From positions 6,010,501-6,074,500 of the forward strand of contig NZ_CP109000.1 in NCBI RefSeq assembly GCF_036226605.1: DNA of 64,000 bases, read 5' to 3'. The translations under genes were made by a program, and so were the position numbers. Below, one piece after another: positions 52,956 through 60,036 of this stretch. The stretch is from Streptomyces sp. NBC_00704. Its GTDB lineage: Bacteria > Actinomycetota > Actinomycetes > Streptomycetales > Streptomycetaceae. The notes below the pieces were generated by a model. That model did no database searches, was not told the DNA's origin, and worked only from the letters and a program-made list of their open reading frames with translations. Every line of letters starts with the position of its first letter. The first letter of the stretch is position 1.

Positions 52956-53756
52956 GTGACACGACGAACCGACTGGGCCGAGTACGTCCACCCCGACACC
53001 CCTCGCGAGGAGGAGAGCGGGGTCGACGACGGCCCTGCCCAGGACGGCGACGACCGGCCGCAACACGACCGGCGTCGGAACGAGGGGGCCCGGGACGGCG
53101 ACGACGCCCGGCCCCGGGGCGGCCGGGCGGGGCGCCGCAGCGCCGAAGGAGGTCCACGCGGGGGCCGTGGGCGTCGTCTGGGTGGCTTCGGAGAACCGTC
53201 CGCCAAGGACGAAGGCGACTCCTCCTCGTCGAGGGCCGAGCAGGGGGCGTCTTCCGCGGACCCGGCTGAGCGGGCACGGGCGATCTGCCTGCGCCTGCTC
53301 ACCGGGACCCCGCGCACACGAAAACAACTCGCGGACGCGCTGCGCAAACGAGAGATCCCGGACGACGTTGCGGAGGAGGTGCTCTCGCGGTTCGAGGAGG
53401 TCGGGCTGATCAACGACAGCGCCTTCGCGGACGCCTGGGTGGAGTCCCGCCACCATGGCAGAGGCCTGGCCCGGCGTGCCCTCGCCCGGGAGCTACGGAC
53501 CAAGGGCGTCGACTCGGGGCTGATCGACGAGGCCGTCGGCCGCCTCGACTCCGAACAGGAGGAGGAGACGGCGCGCGAGCTCGTCGCCCGCAAACTGCGA
53601 TCTACGCGCGGACTCGACCGCGACAGACGGCTGCGTCGTCTGGCCGGCATGCTCGCACGCAAGGGTTACCCCGAGGGCATGGCCCTGCGGGTGGTCCGGC
53701 AGGCGTTGGAAGAAGAGGGCGAGGACACGGAGTTCCTGGAGAACGACGGGTTCTGA
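52956..53756 (+). CDS. recX: Regulatory protein RecX
   Basis: RecX binds and modulates RecA filaments. The 266-residue protein has a 100-residue disordered N-terminus rich in Arg, Asp and Gly, unlike short RecX proteins of about 150 residues, followed by three RecX helical repeats: LLTGTPRTRKQLADALRKR, INDSAFADAWVESRHHGRG (D-x-x-FA-x-x-W-signature) and the last repeat ending ARKGYPEGMALRVVRQAL. The GTG start is 3 bp from the recA stop, so the two are co-transcribed under SOS control. Confidence 0.93.
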   Translation: MTRRTDWAEYVHPDTPREEESGVDDGPAQDGDDRPQHDRRRNEGARDGDDARPRGGRAGRRSAEGGPRGGRGRRLGGFGEPSAKDEGDSSSSRAEQGASSADPAERARAICLRLLTGTPRTRKQLADALRKREIPDDVAEEVLSRFEEVGLINDSAFADAWVESRHHGRGLARRALARELRTKGVDSGLIDEAVGRLDSEQEEETARELVARKLRSTRGLDRDRRLRRLAGMLARKGYPEGMALRVVRQALEEEGEDTEFLENDGF

Positions 53757-53765
53757 ACCTGTGAG

Positions 53766-53803
53766 GGCGGGGTGGGGAGGGGGAGGGGGAGGGGGAGAGG
53801 GAA
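53766..53803 (+). repeat. G-rich GGGGGA tract after recX
   Basis: Eight runs of three to five G (GGCGGGGTGGGGAGGGGGAG and on) begin 10 bp after the recX stop, on the transcribed-RNA-sense strand. The sequence meets the usual pattern for an intramolecular G-quadruplex. Confidence 0.8.
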
Positions 53804-53904
53804 CAACGAACCCGTGAACGCGAACCGCGACCGTGGATCGCGGATCGTGAGCCCCAGGGTGGGGGTATTCCCCTTCGAAGACGCCGGATCGCCGCAGTGC
53901 ACAG

Positions 53905-54550
53905 GTGTCTGTGCACAGGCGACTGTGTGCGGATGTCTCCAACGCCGGCCGGCCCAGCCGCCCGTGGCCGTCGGTGCTCCCGACACCGGTCCGGTCCGGC
54001 TGGCCCACGGAACCCGGCGCCTCCGAGCCCGCTGCGCCCATCGAACCAAGCGACCTCGCCACGCTCAAGGCGCTCGCGCAGCCTCGCCGCAGGCGGATGC
54101 TCGAACACCTCACGCTGCACGGGCCCGCCACCTCGGCGACGCTCGCCCGAGCCCTCGGCCTGAACACCGGCTCCGCCAGCTACCACCTGCGGGAACTGGC
54201 CAGATACGGCTTCGTCGAGGAGACGACCGAGGCGACGGTCGAAGAAGCTGCCGAGGAGACGGCTGCTGAGACGCCTGCGCAGACGGCTGCGCAGACCGGC
54301 GGCGGGCTGTGACCAGGCGGCTGCCCGGAGCCGTCCGCTCAGCGCCGGCTGGTGGCGGGCCGTCCCCGGTGACCACCGTTTCCCGCCGCGCAGCCGCCAA
54401 AGTCCCGCGATGCGTCAGGTGATGGACGAGCTGAACCATCATGTCTACGCCTCGGACGCCGAACTCTTCGAACGGCTTCAGCGAGACGCGCCGGACGGCG
54501 ACCCCTGGAGCGACGCCTTCCCCTGTGAAACCCGGGGAAGTATCGGAAGC
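53905..54550 (+). pseudogene. Frameshifted winged-helix (ArsR-like) regulator gene
   Basis: The first part reads as an intact wHTH: DLATLKALAQPRRRRMLEHL, GPATSATLARALGLNTGSASYHLRELARYGFVEET. The frame then runs into a run of Glu/Ala/Thr/Gln repeats and stops at 54310-54312. In the next forward frame the sequence continues as WWRAVPGDHRFP (54350-54385) and MRQVMDELNHHVYASDAELFERLQRDAPDG, which are the elements that normally follow the wHTH in Streptomyces regulators of this type (a Glu-Arg-Trp-Trp-Arg element right after the wing). Homology fades after WSDAFP near 54524, so the C-terminus is also missing. The start is uncertain. Confidence 0.65.
54236..54304 (+). repeat. Short tandem repeat at the frameshift site
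   Basis: Imperfect 12-bp units of the type GAGACGGCTGCT, GAGACGCCTGCG, CAGACGGCTGCG, CAGACCGGCGGC. They lie exactly where the reading frame of the winged-helix gene is lost, which suggests replication slippage. Confidence 0.7.
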
Positions 54551-54590
54551 GTGGAAAGTCTGAAAACCCCGACTGTGCGGACGGTTGGGA

Positions 54591-54628
54591 GACGGGACCG
54601 CGCCGTCGGTGGTCGGCGCGGTCCCGTC
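54591..54628. terminator. Bidirectional terminator
   Basis: A perfect 14-bp inverted repeat (GACGGGACCGCGCC and its complement) with a 10-nt loop. It abuts the stop codon of the rhodanese gene and serves the convergent pair. Confidence 0.85.
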
Positions 54629-55323
54629 TACGACGTCAACGGCAGCCCTGCCGCCTTCCAGGCCTGGAAACCGCCCACAAGGTCGGTCGCCCGGTGCAGC
54701 CCCAATTGGTGCAGCGACGCCGCGGCGAGGCTCGACGCGTAACCCTCGTTGCAGATCACGACCGCACGCACGTCATGGCTGACGGCCTCGGGGAGCCGGT
54801 GGCTGCCCCGGGGATCCAGACGCCACTCCAGCTCGTTGCGCTCGACGACCAGCGCGCCGGGGATCAGCCCGTCCCGCTCGCGCAGGGCCGCGTACCTGAT
54901 GTCGACGAGCAGCGCCTCGCCCGCGCGGGCGGCTTCGTAGGCCTCCCGCGCCTCCACACGCGCGTACCGGGAACGTACGCGTTCAAGCAACTCGTCAACA
55001 CTGGGCGGCTGTCGGTCCGAGGTCGGGCTGTCAGCAGGACCGTCAACCCGACTGCCAGGGCGACTGTCAGGGCGGTGGGCAATGCGGTCACCGTCGAGGC
55101 CGCTGTCAAGGTAGCCGTCAACCTGGTCGTCAAGGGAGCCGTCAACGTGCCCTTCAAGACGGCCGTCGTCAACGTAGCCGCCAATGTGGCCGCCAGGGTT
55201 GTTGTCGTTGTGGTCGTCGGTGCTGTCGTTCGGCTGGACGTCCGAGGGCGCGTGCGCCTGTCCGTCCCACTGCCCGTGCGGCGGTCCGCCCTGTGGGGCG
55301 ACTGGGACGTTCGAGCCGCTCAC
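54628..55323 (-). CDS. Rhodanese-domain sulfurtransferase with repetitive linker
   Basis: A 231-residue protein. The C-terminal single rhodanese domain (about 108-230) has LLVDIRYAALRERDGLIPGA and the active-site loop starting at Cys191 (VVICNEGYASSLAA), followed by DLVGGFQAWKAAGLP. The N-terminal 105 residues are a disordered linker with eight-residue repeats (VDGSLDDQ, VDGYLDSG, LDGDRIAH). The GTG start overlaps the cysteine dioxygenase stop (GTGA). Together they suggest handling of sulfur released from cysteine: dioxygenation to the sulfinate and sulfane-sulfur transfer. Confidence 0.85.
   Translation of the reverse strand: MSGSNVPVAPQGGPPHGQWDGQAHAPSDVQPNDSTDDHNDNNPGGHIGGYVDDGRLEGHVDGSLDDQVDGYLDSGLDGDRIAHRPDSRPGSRVDGPADSPTSDRQPPSVDELLERVRSRYARVEAREAYEAARAGEALLVDIRYAALRERDGLIPGALVVERNELEWRLDPRGSHRLPEAVSHDVRAVVICNEGYASSLAAASLHQLGLHRATDLVGGFQAWKAAGLPLTS
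55080..55175 (-). repeat. 24-bp coding repeats in the rhodanese linker
   Basis: About three to four degenerate 24-bp units (GTTGACGGCTACCTTGACAG and similar) encode Val-Asp-Gly-x-Leu-Asp-x-x. GTT and CTT codons are used repeatedly, which is rare in the rest of this G+C-rich genome and points to recent expansion. Confidence 0.7.
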
Positions 55324-55880
55324 TGCCAGTCCTCCGGACGCTCGACCTGCTCCAGCCGCAGCACGCGCCCGGTGCGGCTGTAGCGGCGGATGCCGGGCAG
55401 CGGCGGGTAGTAGGCGTGGATGGATACGGCATGTTCCTCGGGTGACTCGTTGAGCACCTCGTGGACGTGGTGCCGGCCGAAGGCGCGGCCGTGGCCGGCG
55501 GCGAGGGAGCGTTCGCGGTCGACGCCGTCGGCCAGTTCCAGGGTCTTCCAGCCGTCGGTGGGCAGCCGTGCGGCGAGGGAGTACTCCTTGAGCGTGCCCC
55601 GGGCGGTCAGGAAGGCGCCCACCGAGTCGGCGTGGTCGTGCCATCCGGTGCCCGTGCCGGGAGGCCAGCCGATCAGCCAGGCCTCGCTGCCGCCGGGGCC
55701 TTCCAGACGCACCCATGTGCGGCCCTCGGGGTCGAGGGGGAGCGAGGAGATCAGTTCGGCGTCCGCAGCGGTGCGCCGGACGAAGTCGAGGAGATCCGCC
55801 TGCGTGGGCGCTGCGGCGGAGGTGTCAGCGGCGATGGCGGAGGGGGAAGGAGGGACTGAGGAAACAGGGGAGACAGACAC
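55320..55880 (-). CDS. Cysteine dioxygenase
   Basis: An iron cupin enzyme that oxidises cysteine to cysteine sulfinate. The 186-residue protein has the metal ligands in WHDHADS (His81, His83) and HHVHEVLNES (His140), and the catalytic Tyr in SIHAYYPPL (Tyr157/158). The cross-link Cys of the mammalian enzyme is not evident, as is usual for bacterial forms. The GTG at 55880 has AGGACGG 5 nt upstream. Upstream lie a leader peptide gene and a promoter; downstream the rhodanese gene overlaps by 4 bp. A frame reaching 56042 is rejected in favour of this start. Confidence 0.9.
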   Translation of the reverse strand: MSVSPVSSVPPSPSAIAADTSAAAPTQADLLDFVRRTAADAELISSLPLDPEGRTWVRLEGPGGSEAWLIGWPPGTGTGWHDHADSVGAFLTARGTLKEYSLAARLPTDGWKTLELADGVDRERSLAAGHGRAFGRHHVHEVLNESPEEHAVSIHAYYPPLPGIRRYSRTGRVLRLEQVERPEDWQ

Positions 55881-55914
55881 GGGTACCGTCCTGTGATGGT
55901 TCGCGGGGAGGCGC

Positions 55915-55942
55915 GCGCCCGGGCGCACGTACGCGAGTGCGC
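55915..55942 (-). promoter_or_regulatory. Alternative hairpins between leader peptide and cysteine dioxygenase
   Basis: Two overlapping structures cannot form together: a 6-bp stem with 8-nt loop (GCGCAC / GTGCGC, 55923-55942) and a perfect 12-bp palindrome GCGCCCGGGCGC (55915-55926). In addition the RNA segment CCGTC (55950-55946) can pair with GACGG of the dioxygenase Shine-Dalgarno (55890-55886). This fits an attenuation or translation-control device. Confidence 0.4.
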
Positions 55943-55978
55943 TACGACGGGGGCGCCGATGGAAGAGAGAATGCGAAT

Positions 55979-56026
55979 TCAGCAGGACGGACGACACACG
56001 CAGCCCGCATAGCGGACGAGGTCCAT
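55979..56026 (-). CDS. Cys-rich 15-residue leader peptide of the cysteine dioxygenase operon
   Basis: A short ORF MDLVRYAGCVCRPSC with three Cys in its last seven residues. The ATG is preceded at 5 nt by GGAGGG, the strongest Shine-Dalgarno of the operon, and a promoter lies about 50 nt upstream. It ends about 98 nt before the cysteine dioxygenase start. Ribosome stalling at the Cys codons when Cys-tRNA is low, and free passage when cysteine is plentiful, would couple expression of the catabolic enzyme to supply. This is inferred from layout; I cannot test translation. Confidence 0.6.
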   Translation of the reverse strand: MDLVRYAGCVCRPSC

Positions 56027-56433
56027 ATGGACCCTCCGCCACAGGCGCACATTGGTGTCGGTCACGATCCGGAGTAGACCATGACGGCTCAACCTGGTCA
56101 ACTCATTGTCACGATGTGGACCTCAACGTGACGATGAGTGCCGACGGACATGCGGGCGCCGGGATCGCGGGAGTCGCTGCTACTGCTCTGTGAGCTGTCA
56201 CTGCAGTTGCCGCAGTGTGCCGCAGTCGGTCGGGATGGCCGGGACCGCCCGGATCACCGACAGCGCGGACCGGCGGCGAGGAAGAAGCTCAGCGACCCGG
56301 CAAGAAGCGCGGAGATCCAGGGCCAGGACTCGGACCAGGCCCCGCGGGGAGGCCGCCTGGCCCCACAGGGGAGTTCGCGCCGGGCCCCGCAAAGGAACCC
56401 GCGTCGGGTCCCGGCGGCGGACTCGTGTGGCTG
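56027..56433. promoter_or_regulatory. Upstream region of the cysteine dioxygenase operon
   Basis: 407 bp between the leader peptide and the stop of the FAD monooxygenase. The part near 56073-56101 holds the operon promoter. From 56130 to 56433 no gene with a ribosome-binding site or recognisable product was found on either strand; a plus-strand frame at 56138-56482 has no support. Confidence 0.5.
56073..56101 (-). promoter_or_regulatory. Promoter of the leader peptide-cysteine dioxygenase operon
   Basis: On the minus strand: TTGACC (56101-56096), 17 bp, TCTACT (56078-56073), a SigA-type promoter with transcription expected near 56066. Confidence 0.6.
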
Positions 56434-58173
56434 CTACTTGACCGCGCTGCCCGCCGCGGCGCCTGCCGCGGACGCCTCCTGAGCCGCGGCGGTCCCCGTG
56501 GCTCCCTTGCCCCTCCTCTGTGCCTTCGTCCCGCCGTCGGCGCCCAGAGCCTCCTGTGGGCCCTGCGCCGCCGCCGGACCGCCCAGAGCCGCCTCCGCCG
56601 CCGCGTACAGGTCTGCGGGACGCACCCCGTTGAGCGCGGCGACCAGATGGCCGTCGGGCCGGATCAGCAGGACGGTGTGGGCGGCCGCGCCCGGGTAGCT
56701 CTCCGCCACCAGCAGCTCGGCCGGGCTCGGCAGGGCGGTGACCGCGGCGGCCAGGCGGGGCATGATCCCGGCGCTCACCCAGTGTCGGCGCTCCCACACG
56801 CCGGTGCCCGGAGCGATCAGGAGGACGAGCAGCGCGCCCCGCCCGAGCCGGTCCCGAAGCTGGACGAAGGAGCCGTCCTCCGCCGTCACGCGGACGTCCT
56901 GGACCTGCGCGCCCGGCGGGGTGCCCACCGGGACCTCCGCCTCCAGGTGCCGGGGTGCGAGGGGAGAGCCCTCGTAGCCGCCGGCCGCGCCCAGCGGTCC
57001 GCGTCCCAGGTGGGCGTCGGTGAGCAGCGCATCCTGCCCGCGGGCCGAACCGGGCACGTACGCCCTTATGCCGCCTCCGCCCCGCAGCAGGGGCAATGCC
57101 TGGTCGGCGGCGCGCAGGCGGGCGGAGACGAGCGCGCGGCGCTCCTCCTGGTAGCTGTCGAGCAGCGCCTCGTGATGTCCGTGGTGCCAGGCCAGGGCGA
57201 GCTTCCAGGCCAGGTTGTCGGCGTCGCGCAGCCCCTCGTCGAGGCCCTGGGCGCCGAGCGCGCCGAGCAGGTGCGCGGCGTCCCCGGCGAGGAAGGCCCG
57301 CCCCACGCGCCAGCGGCGGGCCAGCCGGTGGTGCACGGTGTGGACGCCGGTGTCCAGGAGCTCGTAGGCGGGCGTCGACCCGCCGCTCCAGCCGGCCAGG
57401 GTCTCGCGGATGCGCGCGACGAGCAGTTCGGGCGTGACGAGGTCCTTGCCGGGCGGCAGCAGCCAGTCCAGTCGCCAGACGCCGTCGGGCAGCGGGCGTC
57501 CGGTGACCTCCCCGGCGGAGGGGCCGGACGTGCGCCATGGCGGCGTCCGGTGGAGCAACGCTTCGTCGGTCCAGGGAAGTTCCACGCGCAGGGCGGCCAC
57601 GGCGTGTCGTTCCACCGCCGTGCGGCCGGGGAAGCGGACGTCGAGGAGCTTGCGGACGGTCGAGCGCGGACCGTCGCAGCCGACCACATGGCTGCCGCGC
57701 CACCAGGTGCCCCGGGGGCCGCGGGTGTGGGCCGTGACGCCGGCGGCTTCCTGTTCCAGACCGTCCAGCCGGCTGTCCGCGGCGATCTTCACCAGCGGCT
57801 CGCCCTCCAGCGCGGCACGCAGCGTGGCCGTCAGGACGTGCTGGGCGATGTGCAGCGGCGCGGGCTCGGCGGGGTCGCCGTCGTGCACGGGGGCCGGGGT
57901 GGAGACGTCGTCGAAAACGACCTCGCGGATCACCTGCTTGCGCCGCATGGAGCGCCATCCGGCCCAACGGAGTCCTGCGCGGTCGAGGTCGGCTCCGGTC
58001 AGCCGCTGGACGAGGGCGGCGGTGTCCTCGCGCAGCACGACGGTGCGCGCGAGTCGCGGTTCGTCCTTGCCGGGGCTCTCGTCGAGCACTACGGAAGGCA
58101 CCTGCTGCCGTGCCAGAGCCAGGGCGAGCGTGAGCCCCACCGGCCCGGCTCCGACGATGATCACCGGGTCCAC
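56434..58173 (-). CDS. FAD-dependent aromatic-ring-type monooxygenase
   Basis: A 579-residue flavoprotein of the PheA/MhpA/RdmE group. N-terminal dinucleotide fold VDPVIIVGAGPVGLTLALALA; the DG motif VVGCDGPRSTVRKLL; FAD ribityl motif FLAGDAAHLLGALGAQGLDEGLRDADNL at about 290-318, where the usual Pro residues after GDAAH are replaced by Leu-Leu; and a C-terminal thioredoxin-like domain (about 420-535) seen in this subfamily. The last 45 residues are Ala/Gly-rich. The GTG at 58173 has AGGGGG 9 nt upstream and begins the fold directly; a frame reaching 58263 is rejected. The substrate is unknown; no biosynthetic genes are next to it. Confidence 0.85.
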   Translation of the reverse strand: MDPVIIVGAGPVGLTLALALARQQVPSVVLDESPGKDEPRLARTVVLREDTAALVQRLTGADLDRAGLRWAGWRSMRRKQVIREVVFDDVSTPAPVHDGDPAEPAPLHIAQHVLTATLRAALEGEPLVKIAADSRLDGLEQEAAGVTAHTRGPRGTWWRGSHVVGCDGPRSTVRKLLDVRFPGRTAVERHAVAALRVELPWTDEALLHRTPPWRTSGPSAGEVTGRPLPDGVWRLDWLLPPGKDLVTPELLVARIRETLAGWSGGSTPAYELLDTGVHTVHHRLARRWRVGRAFLAGDAAHLLGALGAQGLDEGLRDADNLAWKLALAWHHGHHEALLDSYQEERRALVSARLRAADQALPLLRGGGGIRAYVPGSARGQDALLTDAHLGRGPLGAAGGYEGSPLAPRHLEAEVPVGTPPGAQVQDVRVTAEDGSFVQLRDRLGRGALLVLLIAPGTGVWERRHWVSAGIMPRLAAAVTALPSPAELLVAESYPGAAAHTVLLIRPDGHLVAALNGVRPADLYAAAEAALGGPAAAQGPQEALGADGGTKAQRRGKGATGTAAAQEASAAGAAAGSAVK

Positions 58174-58289
58174 GGCGTGCGGCCCCCTGCCTTCGACGGT
58201 GTCCTCGCGGGATGAGGTGAACAACGGTTTGGAGCAGGGTGCACGATCACAGAACGTATGCAACCCATTGTCGTTGTTTGCGTCAAGCG

Positions 58290-58325
58290 ACGGAAGGCAG
58301 TGGCGAGCCGGCCACTGCCTTCCGT
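58290..58325. terminator. Terminator of the gluABCD operon
   Basis: A perfect 15-bp stem (ACGGAAGGCAGTGGC and its complement) with a 6-nt loop, 25 bp after the gluD stop. Confidence 0.85.
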
Positions 58326-58350
58326 AGGGGTCGCCCTGCTTGAGTGGGCG

Positions 58351-59259
58351 TCAGATGCTGCCGCCCGCGCCGGTGCCGTAGGTTCCGCCGACCTCCGCGG
58401 CGTTCAGGTCGTCGACCTTGTCGACGCCGAGGACGGCGCCGGTGCTGCGCTTGCTCCGCCGCAGTCGCTGCTCCAGCCAGCTCGCGAAGCTGGTCAGGAG
58501 GAAGTTGAGCACGATGAAGATGATCGCGACGACGATGAAGCTCGGGACCACGTTGGCGTAGTTGGCCGCCAGGGTGCCGCGGGAGTTGAGCAGCTCCGCG
58601 AATCCGATCATCACACCGCCGAGTGCGGTGTCCTTCACGATGACGACCAGCTGGCTGACGATCGCCGGAAGCATCGCGGTGACGGCCTGCGGGAGCAGGA
58701 TGCTGCTCATGGTCTGCCCCTTGCGCAGACCGATGGCGTACGCCGCCTCCGTCTGCCCCTTTGGCAGGGAGAGGATGCCGGCCCGGACGACCTCGGCGAG
58801 GACGGCCGCGTTGTAGAGCACCAGACCGGTGACGACGGCGTAGAGCGGCCGGTCCGCGCTGCCCACGTTCGTGGAGCGGGCGTAGAACTCGTTCGCGAAC
58901 AGCATCAGCAACAGCACGGGGATGGCCCGGAAGAACTCGACCACCGTGCCGGACACGGCGCGCACCCAGCGGTGGTCGGAGAGCCGGGCGATGCCGAAGA
59001 CGGCCCCCAGCGGAAGGGCGATGACCATGGCGAGCGCCGCGGCCTTCAGCGTGTTGGCGAGACCGGGCAGCAGGTACGTCGTCCAGGCCTCGGACTCGAC
59101 GAACGGCTTCCAGAGCGCGGATTCGAGCTGGTTCTTGTCGTCCATCTTCTGCCACATCCACCACAGGAGGAGGGCGAGGACGACGGTGAAGACCACCGAG
59201 AACAGGACGTTGCGCCGCTTGGCGCGAGGCCCGGGAGTGTCGTAGAGGACCGTGCTCAT
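58351..59259 (-). CDS. gluD: Glutamate ABC transporter permease GluD
   Basis: One of two membrane subunits of the glutamate importer. The 302-residue protein has a hydrophobic first helix (about 18-36) and the HisM-type permease domain (about 65-270) with the EAA loop EAAYAIGLRKGQTMSSILLPQA. The cytoplasmic C-terminal tail (about 30 residues, Gly/Thr-rich) is dispensable-looking. The ATG overlaps the gluC stop by 4 bp. It is the last gene of gluABCD and is followed by a terminator. Confidence 0.93.
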   Translation of the reverse strand: MSTVLYDTPGPRAKRRNVLFSVVFTVVLALLLWWMWQKMDDKNQLESALWKPFVESEAWTTYLLPGLANTLKAAALAMVIALPLGAVFGIARLSDHRWVRAVSGTVVEFFRAIPVLLLMLFANEFYARSTNVGSADRPLYAVVTGLVLYNAAVLAEVVRAGILSLPKGQTEAAYAIGLRKGQTMSSILLPQAVTAMLPAIVSQLVVIVKDTALGGVMIGFAELLNSRGTLAANYANVVPSFIVVAIIFIVLNFLLTSFASWLEQRLRRSKRSTGAVLGVDKVDDLNAAEVGGTYGTGAGGSI

Positions 59260-59921
59260 CGCTTCACCGCCAGTCGCTTGCCGAGCCAGCCCAGGATGAG
59301 GCCGGTCGGCAGGGTCAGAACCACGAATCCGAAGGCGAAGACCGCGCCGATGAGCAGCGTCTGCGCCTCGTTCTCGATCATCGTCTTCATCAGGGAGGCG
59401 GCCTCGGCGACGCCGATGGCGGCCGCCACCGTGGTGTTCTTGGTCAGCGCGATCAGCACGTTGGCCAGCGGGCCGATGACCGAGCGGAAGGCCTGGGGGA
59501 GAATCACCAGCCTCAAGGTCTGCGTGAAGCTCAGGCCGATGGCCCGTGCCGCCTCCGCCTGGCCCATCGGCACGGTGTTGATGCCGGAGCGGATCGCCTC
59601 ACAGACGAAGGCGGCGGTGTAGGCGACCAGGCTGAGCACGGCCAGCCGGAACCCCTGGACGTCGAAGTCGTTGCTTCCCATGGTCATGCCGAAGATGTCG
59701 GCGAGACCGAGCGAGCTGAACAGGATGATGACCGTCAGGGGGATGTTCCGGACGATGTTGACGTAGACGGTGCCGAACCCGCGCATCAACGGGACCGGGC
59801 TGACCCGCATGGCGGCCAACAGGGTGCCCCAGACCAGGGAGCCCACGGCGGAGACGGCGGTGAGTTTCACCGTCAACCAGAACGCCCCTAGGACGTCGTA
59901 ACCATCAAGAAAGTCGAACAC
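59256..59921 (-). CDS. gluC: Glutamate ABC transporter permease GluC
   Basis: The second permease, 221 residues, with about five membrane helices and the EAA loop EAARAIGLSFTQTLRLVILPQA. The GTG at 59921 is preferred because GGGAG lies just upstream and the protein then starts with FDFLDGYDVLGAFW, the usual N-terminus; frames reaching 60146 cross the intergenic hairpin. It lies 115 bp after gluB, separated by a strong hairpin, and overlaps gluD. Confidence 0.93.
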   Translation of the reverse strand: MFDFLDGYDVLGAFWLTVKLTAVSAVGSLVWGTLLAAMRVSPVPLMRGFGTVYVNIVRNIPLTVIILFSSLGLADIFGMTMGSNDFDVQGFRLAVLSLVAYTAAFVCEAIRSGINTVPMGQAEAARAIGLSFTQTLRLVILPQAFRSVIGPLANVLIALTKNTTVAAAIGVAEAASLMKTMIENEAQTLLIGAVFAFGFVVLTLPTGLILGWLGKRLAVKR

Positions 59922-59960
59922 GATCTCCCGCGCTTCCGGCTGGGTGGCGTATGGGAAGGG

Positions 59961-60006
59961 TGCGGTGCGCCGCCGCCGGGATCGCGACGGACGGCGGCGC
60001 ACCGCA
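59961..60006 (-). promoter_or_regulatory. Intra-operon hairpin between gluB and gluC
   Basis: A perfect 15-bp stem (TGCGGTGCGCCGCCG and its complement) with a 16-nt loop, about 30 nt after the gluB stop. It resembles hairpins that partly terminate transcription or shield the 3' end of binding-protein mRNAs, giving more binding protein than permease. Confidence 0.7.
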
Positions 60007-60036
60007 GGTACCCCGCAGGGTGGGCCGTGGCCCGGA

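Noticed and set aside
56138..56482. Plus-strand 114-codon frame upstream of the FAD monooxygenase stop
   Set aside because: No ribosome-binding site, no recognisable domain, and it runs into the opposite-strand gene.
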